11,076 nucleotides of DNA from Treponema sp. (lineage in GTDB: Bacteria > Spirochaetota > Spirochaetia > Treponematales > Breznakiellaceae), in contig JAISRW010000156.1 of assembly GCA_031273405.1 (NCBI GenBank), forward strand, positions 1 to 11,076, written 5' to 3'. Below are positions 6,650 to 11,076 of this stretch, piece by piece (the first letter of the stretch is position 1; every line of letters starts with the position of its first letter). The notes under the pieces are model-generated. The model saw only the letters and a list, made by a program, of their open reading frames with translations. It had not been told where the DNA came from and searched no databases. A program made the position numbers and the translations under genes.

Positions 6650-8904
6650 TTTTGCCCTTCCTGGGCTTCATCTTTTGCCGGAGACGAATCTTTGCCCATC
6701 TTGGGATACTCAATCCTGGAATGATAATACCCCGCCAGGACCCGGACAAAAGCGTTCTTTATCGTTTCAAGATCCCTGAAGGTCAGTTCGGCCCGGGCAA
6801 GCTGGCCGTGTTCCGCTTTGGCGTTGAAAAGCTCCTGGATGAATTTTTCCAGCTTCGCCGCGTTGGGCCTGTCCAGGGTCCTGACAGCCGCCTCGGTCAC
6901 GTCCGCCAGCATCACCACGGCGCTTTCCCTGGATCGCGGCGGCGTTCCGGGATAGGAAAAATCTTCCATGTTGACCGCGCCCTTTTTGGAGTCCCCTTTT
7001 TCCTGCTTCAGGGCCTTGTTATAAAACCAGGTGATCACCGAATTGCCGTGATGCTCCACGATGATGTCCGACACCTCCCGGGGCAGCCCCAACTGCCGGG
7101 CCTTCTCCAGCCCCAGCTTGACATGGCTGCGGATCACCGTGGCCGAAAGCCGGGGCGCCATGTCGTCGTGCTTGTTATAATCGGTCTGGTTTTCCACAAA
7201 GTACTCGGGGGTTTCCATCTTGCCTATGTCGTGATAGTAGGCCCCCACCCTGGCCAGAAGGGCGTTGGCCCCTATGTCCTGGCAGGCCGCCTCGGCCAGA
7301 TTGGCCACCATGATGGAATGGCTGTAGGTCCCCGGAGCGGCGGTAAAAAGGCGGCGCAATACCGGGGCGTTGAGGTCCGAAAGCTCGATGAGCCTGAAGC
7401 TTGTAGCGGCGTTAAGGGCGTGTTCCAGGGGGGGGAGGAACCCCAGAACCAGCATGCCCGAAGCGGCGCCGTTAAAGGCGGACCAGAACAGGGCGCCGGG
7501 ATAAGCGCCGGCGGGGGCCCGCTGGGCGAGCAGGATGGCGGTTATGGCGGCGCAGTTGGCGGCGGCGATAACGAGGCCGGCTTTGACCAAATCCATCCGC
7601 TTTTCCGACCCCCTGAGGACAAAAGAGGCGACCACCCCCGAAACAAGGGCGAACAAATAGGCGTAGGAATCGAAAGAGCCGGTAAAAAAAGCGCCCAGGG
7701 GCAGGGCCATAGCCAGGAGCAGGGCAAGCCGGGGGTTAACCAGGATGGAAGGGAGCATCACGACCAGGGCGGTAGGAACCACCAGGGACACGGGAACGGT
7801 CTCCCCCAGGGAAAGCGTCCGCACCAGCACGACGCCGGCAATATAAAAAACAGAAAGGGCGCATACAAGATAGGCTTCCGAATCCCTCAGAGCCCGGCCT
7901 ATGTAATTATTGGCGCAGTAAAAAACCAGCAGGCTAAAGAGGAGCACAAGAAGCATAATCCGGGAGATAATATTCCTGATATCGTTCCCCGGCAGGGACA
8001 TATTGAGGGCGTGAAGCCCTATCATGTCCTCCTCGGTAATAAGAAACCCTTTTCGTACTACCCTTTTGCCCTTTTCGATATATTTCAACACCGGTTCTAT
8101 TTTCTCCCTGGTTTCCAGCACATTGCGGACCGTCTCATCGGGGGAATAAAACACGTTTTCAGAAATCAGCGGGGCCAGGAGCCTGGGAGCCAGAGCGGCA
8201 AAGGAAGGAGAATAATTCCCGGCGTCGATGATACGGTCCAGGGCCTCAGGCACCTTGTCCCGGGTAATGACAGCGTCATAACGAACCCGTTCCCGCTCTA
8301 CCCTGCCGTTGGAATCGCGGATCAATTCCGCCAGATCCGGATTAAGCCGCTCCAGGCCGGCCGGGGGGATAGCAAAGATCCCCTTCTCCAGCACCGCTTC
8401 CAGCAACGCCGATCCGTTCAGGAGCAGTTCTTCCCGATCCCCGGCCCGGTAAAAAGCGTCCAGAACATCGGCGCTGAAGGAAGAAGGAAATTCCGTCCGG
8501 ATTGCCGAAACAAAGCCTTCCCCGGAGCCGCCGCCATCCAAATGCGCCCGGGCGGCCGAGAGGAAACGCTTCCATTTGCCGCGGACGGCGTCTGAGTCCT
8601 TGGAGGAATAACGGAAAACCGCCGGAACCTGGCTCTCCTGGGCTTCCCGCCGCAGCCGGGTCGCTTTTTCATCCTCATAGGTAACGGCCTGGTGGGCGAT
8701 TACATCCCGGTCGGCGACCTTGCCTGTTTCAAAATCCTCGGGAGCCCCCATATCGCCCTTGACGGAATGCATATTCCCCACGATCACTATGACGCAGAAA
8801 ACCAGCGAGAGCGCCGCAACACAGGCGGGGCCCGAAAAAAACGAAGGGGGGATAATTTTCTTAATCAGGGCAAAAAACGCCCCCGGATCAGGCTTTGTTT
8901 TCAT
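6646..8904 (-). CDS. pgpH: 7TM-HD family membrane phosphodiesterase (PgpH-like, cyclic-di-AMP)
   Basis: 752 residues, full length for the family. A first membrane helix at about 23-43 is followed by an extracytoplasmic domain of about 265 residues (7TMR-HDED type, 45-310). Seven further hydrophobic helices lie between about 311 and 491. A cytoplasmic HD domain follows (about 520-690). Its metal-binding motifs are complete: H529 (TYSHS), HDIG at 558-561, H594, H618/H619 (EHHG) and D668 (LADVTEA). Characterised members such as PgpH of Listeria hydrolyse cyclic-di-AMP to pApA, and the substrate here is inferred from them. The charged C-terminal tail (about 735-752) is not part of the fold. The ATG overlaps the phoH stop by 4 bases. 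Its own Shine-Dalgarno is weak, so coupling to phoH translation is likely. Confidence 0.94.
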   Translation of the reverse strand: MKTKPDPGAFFALIKKIIPPSFFSGPACVAALSLVFCVIVIVGNMHSVKGDMGAPEDFETGKVADRDVIAHQAVTYEDEKATRLRREAQESQVPAVFRYSSKDSDAVRGKWKRFLSAARAHLDGGGSGEGFVSAIRTEFPSSFSADVLDAFYRAGDREELLLNGSALLEAVLEKGIFAIPPAGLERLNPDLAELIRDSNGRVERERVRYDAVITRDKVPEALDRIIDAGNYSPSFAALAPRLLAPLISENVFYSPDETVRNVLETREKIEPVLKYIEKGKRVVRKGFLITEEDMIGLHALNMSLPGNDIRNIISRIMLLVLLFSLLVFYCANNYIGRALRDSEAYLVCALSVFYIAGVVLVRTLSLGETVPVSLVVPTALVVMLPSILVNPRLALLLAMALPLGAFFTGSFDSYAYLFALVSGVVASFVLRGSEKRMDLVKAGLVIAAANCAAITAILLAQRAPAGAYPGALFWSAFNGAASGMLVLGFLPPLEHALNAATSFRLIELSDLNAPVLRRLFTAAPGTYSHSIMVANLAEAACQDIGANALLARVGAYYHDIGKMETPEYFVENQTDYNKHDDMAPRLSATVIRSHVKLGLEKARQLGLPREVSDIIVEHHGNSVITWFYNKALKQEKGDSKKGAVNMEDFSYPGTPPRSRESAVVMLADVTEAAVRTLDRPNAAKLEKFIQELFNAKAEHGQLARAELTFRDLETIKNAFVRVLAGYYHSRIEYPKMGKDSSPAKDEAQEGQK

Positions 8905-9869
8905 GTTCCGCCGCTGATCCCGGTTCCGGTTCCGCCCTTTTCGGCGGCGCCGTACGCCTGGATGATCTTTTTTATCAGAGGGTTGCGGACCACATCGGCG
9001 GTATGGAGGTAGGCGAAAAAAAGCCCTTCCACGCCGGAAAGTACGGAAACCGCATGCAAAAGCCCGGAATCGCCGGGCCTGGGAAGATCAATCTGGGTGG
9101 CGTCGCCGGTGATCACCGCCCGGGCGCCCTCCCCTATCCTGGTGAGGAACATCTTCATCTGCTCTTTGGTAGTATTCTGGGCCTCGTCCAGAATGACCAC
9201 GCATTCGTTGAGGCTCCTCCCCCGCATATACGCCAGGGGGGCGATTTCTATGATCCGCCCTTCTTCCATGCGGCGGATCACCTCGTAAGGAACCAGAGAC
9301 TCCATAGCGTCATAGAGGGGCCTGAGATAGGGGTTTACCTTCTGGATGAGATCCCCGGGGAGGAACCCCAGGCTCTCCCCCGCCTCCACCACCGGGCGGG
9401 TCAGCACCAGCTTGCGCATTTTTTTCGAAAGCACCAGCCGCAGGGCTTCGGCGACGGCGAGAAAGGTCTTGCCCGTGCCCGCAGGGCCTATGCAGAAGGA
9501 AATATCATACGTCCGCATGCCCCGGACATACCGCGCCTGGCCTCCGCCCCGGGGGTAGACCCGGTGGAACCCGTGGGGAATCTGGATGATAGCCTCTTCC
9601 TCGGCAGGGGCGCCCGACCCGGTGAGGGCCCGGACATATTCAGGGGAAGGATTTTCCCCTTCCCTGACCAGGGCGATAAGGTTGTCCATCACGGTTCTAA
9701 AGCGGCTGACCCCCGCGTCGTCGGCGCCTTCAAGCCGGATCTCGTTCCCCCTGGCGGCGATACGCCCCCCCAGGAACCCCTCTATGACTTTAAGGTTCCC
9801 GTCGTTGGCGCCGCAGACCCCGGATAAGATATCCCGGTTGTCCAGCACTATGGTAATACTCTCGTCCAA
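8901..9869 (-). CDS. phoH: PhoH family P-loop ATPase
   Basis: 322 residues. Walker A is GPAGTGKT at 128-135 and Walker B is VVILDEAQ at 224-231. Other family blocks are LTRPVVEAGESLGFLPGD (156-173), YMRGRSLNE (214-222), ITGDATQIDLP (253-263) and VRNPLIKKI (294-302). The N-terminal 60 residues look like the small KH-like domain of longer PhoH proteins. PhoH/YbeZ proteins are NTPases with a helicase-like core that associate with YbeY in RNA metabolism. The start is TTG: a TAA stands directly in front of it in frame, so no upstream start is possible, and TAGGAG lies five bases before it. First gene of the operon, preceded by its own promoter. An ATGA overlap links it to the 7TM-HD gene. Confidence 0.96.
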   Translation of the reverse strand: MDESITIVLDNRDILSGVCGANDGNLKVIEGFLGGRIAARGNEIRLEGADDAGVSRFRTVMDNLIALVREGENPSPEYVRALTGSGAPAEEEAIIQIPHGFHRVYPRGGGQARYVRGMRTYDISFCIGPAGTGKTFLAVAEALRLVLSKKMRKLVLTRPVVEAGESLGFLPGDLIQKVNPYLRPLYDAMESLVPYEVIRRMEEGRIIEIAPLAYMRGRSLNECVVILDEAQNTTKEQMKMFLTRIGEGARAVITGDATQIDLPRPGDSGLLHAVSVLSGVEGLFFAYLHTADVVRNPLIKKIIQAYGAAEKGGTGTGISGGT

Positions 9870-9874
9870 TTATG

Positions 9875-9880
9875 CTCCTA
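9875..9880 (-). promoter_or_regulatory. Shine-Dalgarno fixing the TTG start of phoH
   Basis: TAGGAG on the minus strand, then CATAA and the TTG at 9869. With the in-frame TAA next to it, this makes the non-ATG start secure. Confidence 0.75.
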
Positions 9881-9887
9881 ATGCCAA

Positions 9888-9916
9888 AGTTTATGGCCCC
9901 TAGACAGGGAAGTCAA
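9888..9916 (-). promoter_or_regulatory. Promoter of the phoH operon
   Basis: On the minus strand TTGACT (plus-strand 9911-9916) and TAAACT (9888-9893) have a 17-base spacer. The -35 box is strong (5 of 6) and the -10 moderate (4 of 6). The predicted start near 9881 leaves a leader of about a dozen bases containing little more than the Shine-Dalgarno. Confidence 0.55.
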
Positions 9917-10001
9917 GGCCTTGCGGAGCCGGAACCGGGGCATATTAACTTTTTACTGCTGGTATAAACAAGGGGTACAAGCTATTCTGTAAAAGCTATT
10001 G

Positions 10002-10007
10002 TATAGT
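10002..10007 (+). promoter_or_regulatory. Possible -10 box for the DUF2284 gene, with direct repeats upstream
   Basis: TATAGT matches the -10 consensus at 5 of 6 positions. No good -35 box is found 16-18 bases upstream. In its place are two direct copies of AAGCTATT (9979-9986 and 9993-10000), 14 bases apart, occupying the -35 and spacer region. That arrangement could suit an activator-dependent promoter, but the evidence is slight. Confidence 0.3.
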
Positions 10008-10052
10008 TTGCCGGATCTGGTTGAAGACGCGGGAAAGGATTAAGGAAGGATT

Positions 10053-10574
10053 ATGGGCAGGAAGGAAGAACTGGAGGCGGAGGTGAGCGGACGGGTATGG
10101 GAATACGCCGATATCGCCGCGGCGGACCTGGTTTTCTCGCCGGAGTTGTTCAAGGCCTGCGAGGCGGACCGGTGCGGAAACTATAACAAAAACTGGGCCT
10201 GTCCGCCGGCGGCGGGGACCCTCGAAGAGCACAGGAAGAAGATCCTCGCTTTCCCCCGGGTTTTTGTTTTTACCACCCGCTATGGGCTGGAAGATTCCTT
10301 TGATATCGTGGGAATGGGAAAGGCCAGGGAGCTTCACAACCGGCTTACCCGGGAAATCCACCGGAAATTCGGCAAAACCAATCCGGTTTACGGCGCCGGC
10401 GCCTGTACCCTCTGCGGAACCTGCGCCTATCCCGCCCCCTGCCGCTTCCCCGGCGAGGTTTTTCCTCCGGTGGAAGCCGCGGGTATCAATGTGGCCGAAT
10501 TGAGCAGGGCCGGGGGCCTCAAGTACCATAACGGCCCCGATACGGTTACTTATTTTTCCATGGTCCTTTTTTAG
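10053..10574 (+). CDS. DUF2284 predicted metal-binding protein
   Basis: 173 residues, soluble. Two cysteine groups match the DUF2284 pattern. The first is C36, C41 and C50, the last in NWACPPAAGTLEE. The second is C118, C121, C124 and C130 in CTLCGTCAYPAPCRFP, a ferredoxin-like spacing (CxxCxxC plus a later Cys before a near-proline) that suggests an iron-sulfur cluster. The cofactor is an inference, since the family is only annotated as metal-binding. The C-terminus (YFSMVLF) is also typical. The ATG has AAGGA about six bases upstream. The gene is divergent from phoH (183 bases between starts) and is followed by a 200-base gap, so it appears to be transcribed alone. Confidence 0.88.
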   Translation: MGRKEELEAEVSGRVWEYADIAAADLVFSPELFKACEADRCGNYNKNWACPPAAGTLEEHRKKILAFPRVFVFTTRYGLEDSFDIVGMGKARELHNRLTREIHRKFGKTNPVYGAGACTLCGTCAYPAPCRFPGEVFPPVEAAGINVAELSRAGGLKYHNGPDTVTYFSMVLF

Positions 10575-10651
10575 GCAGGCGGCGGCATACGAAAAAAGCG
10601 GGTAACCGCGGAAAGCGCGAAACCGCCGGCTCCGGCCCGCGGGCGCCCGCC

Positions 10652-10681
10652 TTGCATTTTTTTTTCCGGCGGCGGTATACT
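10652..10681 (+). promoter_or_regulatory. Promoter with a T9 spacer tract, for the gene starting at 10775
   Basis: TTGCAT (10652-10657) and TATACT (10676-10681) are separated by 18 bases. The first T of a nine-T run (10657-10665) is the last base of the -35 box, and the other eight lie in the spacer. The predicted start near 10688 leaves a leader of about 87 bases. Changes in T-tract length would alter the spacer between the boxes. Confidence 0.5.
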
Positions 10682-10774
10682 AGAGGCGATCTTTGACTGC
10701 CGGCCGTCGGCCAGGATCGCGTTTCGCAGAAAGGAGTTTCATTACGGAACACGTTGAACACAGGCGGGTGGGCC

Positions 10775-11076
10775 ATGACCGAAAAACACTTTGAGGAAAT
10801 CAGAACACGCTACGGCAAATGGGCAAGCTGGGCGGTGTGGGACGAACAGGACATCACCGACACCGCCTGCATCGAAGAGCATATCGGCAGCCTCCGACCC
10901 GGCGTCATCTTTATCGGCCTCAACGCATCCCGGGACATCTCCCAAAAAGACTGGCTCAACTTCCACACCAACCACAAGGCCGACCGCAACCTCCGCTCCC
11001 TTCTGAACGCCGCCCCCTGGAAAGGTTCCTACATCACCGACATCTTCAAAGGCAAAAACCGTATCACCGGGAACTC
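10775..11076 (+). CDS. Unrecognised protein, 5' part only (cut by the window end)
   Basis: 100 codons are visible before the window ends. The start of the protein (RYGKWASWAVWDEQDIT, residues 11-27) leads to a strand and loop (PGVIFIGLNASRDI, about 42-55), then WLNFHTNHKADRNLRSLL and WKGSYITDIFKG. The GLNxS strand and the later YITDI strand recall alpha/beta proteins with a uracil-DNA-glycosylase-like or DUF1643-like layout. I do not recognise the family and offer that only as a lead. The ATG at 10775 has a weak AGGCGG about seven bases upstream. A stronger AAGGAG at 10731-10736 has no ATG or GTG in usable distance; an in-frame TTG at 10754 would be 17 bases from it. The start is therefore uncertain. 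An in-frame TGA at 10694-10696 sets the upstream limit. Confidence 0.75.
   Translation, partial: MTEKHFEEIRTRYGKWASWAVWDEQDITDTACIEEHIGSLRPGVIFIGLNASRDISQKDWLNFHTNHKADRNLRSLLNAAPWKGSYITDIFKGKNRITGN

Noticed and set aside
6589..8595. 668-codon open frame on the plus strand, antisense to the 7TM-HD and ybeY genes
   Set aside because: The minus strand encodes a complete PgpH-type protein with all its motifs. The antisense translation is rich in G, H, Q and P with no recognisable domain, as expected from a frame opposite GC-rich codons.
8895..9827. 310-codon plus-strand frame antisense to phoH
   Set aside because: PhoH on the minus strand is unambiguous (Walker A and B, family blocks); this is its shadow.
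10639..10665. Possible intrinsic terminator after the DUF2284 gene: palindrome GCGGGCGCCCGC followed by T9
   Set aside because: With a realistic loop only four pairs remain, and the T-run starts six bases past the palindrome. The T-run is better explained as part of the promoter at 10652-10681, although a double role is not excluded.
1..11076. Defence system, prophage, insertion sequence, CRISPR array, tRNA or rRNA
   Set aside because: No transposase, integrase, toxin-antitoxin, nuclease-helicase defence module, spaced repeats or RNA-gene structures were seen. The gene content is mainly housekeeping.

Overview
The window looks like a piece of a spirochaete chromosome, most likely a Treponema of the termite-gut or free-living type. 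This rests on the gene cluster (phoH, a 7TM-HD phosphodiesterase, ybeY, a CorC/TlyC-type CBS protein, a TPR lipoprotein), on a large uncharacterised protein that resembles a spirochaete-restricted family, and on GC-rich third codon positions. It was judged by reading the sequence, not by a search. I see no mobile element, CRISPR array, rRNA or tRNA. The content is mostly core genome, not an island.

Layout. Positions 1-70 hold a large stem-loop just beyond the stop of the first gene. 71-1861 (minus) is an uncharacterised 596-residue protein. 1862-2098 is a divergent intergenic region with two good sigma70-type promoters and a second stem-loop. 2099-3367 (plus) is a secreted protein with FN3-like and TPR-like parts. 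3369-9869 (minus) is one operon of five genes, read phoH > pgpH-like > ybeY > corC-like > TPR lipoprotein. The first four are joined by three successive 4-base ATGA overlaps, and the fifth follows after 39 bases. 9870-10052 is a second divergent region. 10053-10574 (plus) is a DUF2284 cysteine-rich protein. 10575-10774 is intergenic and carries a promoter with a T9 spacer. 10775 to the window end (plus) is the first 100 codons of an unrecognised gene. No gene-free stretch exceeds about 240 bases.

How the genes work together. PhoH (ATPase) and YbeY (endoribonuclease) are a widely conserved RNA/ribosome-maturation pair. The 7TM-HD protein belongs to the family that degrades cyclic-di-AMP. CorC-type CBS proteins are linked to ion homeostasis. 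The operon combines the Firmicutes-type order (phoH-pgpH-ybeY) with the gammaproteobacterial order (phoH/ybeZ-ybeY-corC/ybeX). The TPR lipoprotein and the convergent FN3/TPR protein probably act at the envelope, but their roles are unknown.

The most interesting signals are regulatory. The divergent genes at 1861 and 2099 both have promoters that place the transcription start on, or within one base of, the A of the start codon (predicted leaderless mRNAs), and neither has a Shine-Dalgarno sequence. Two stem-loops sharing the core GCTTTTCCCA lie on either side of the 71-1861 gene. A promoter at 10652-10681 has a T9 homopolymer between its -35 and -10 boxes and could be phase-variable. I found no convincing undescribed multi-gene system.
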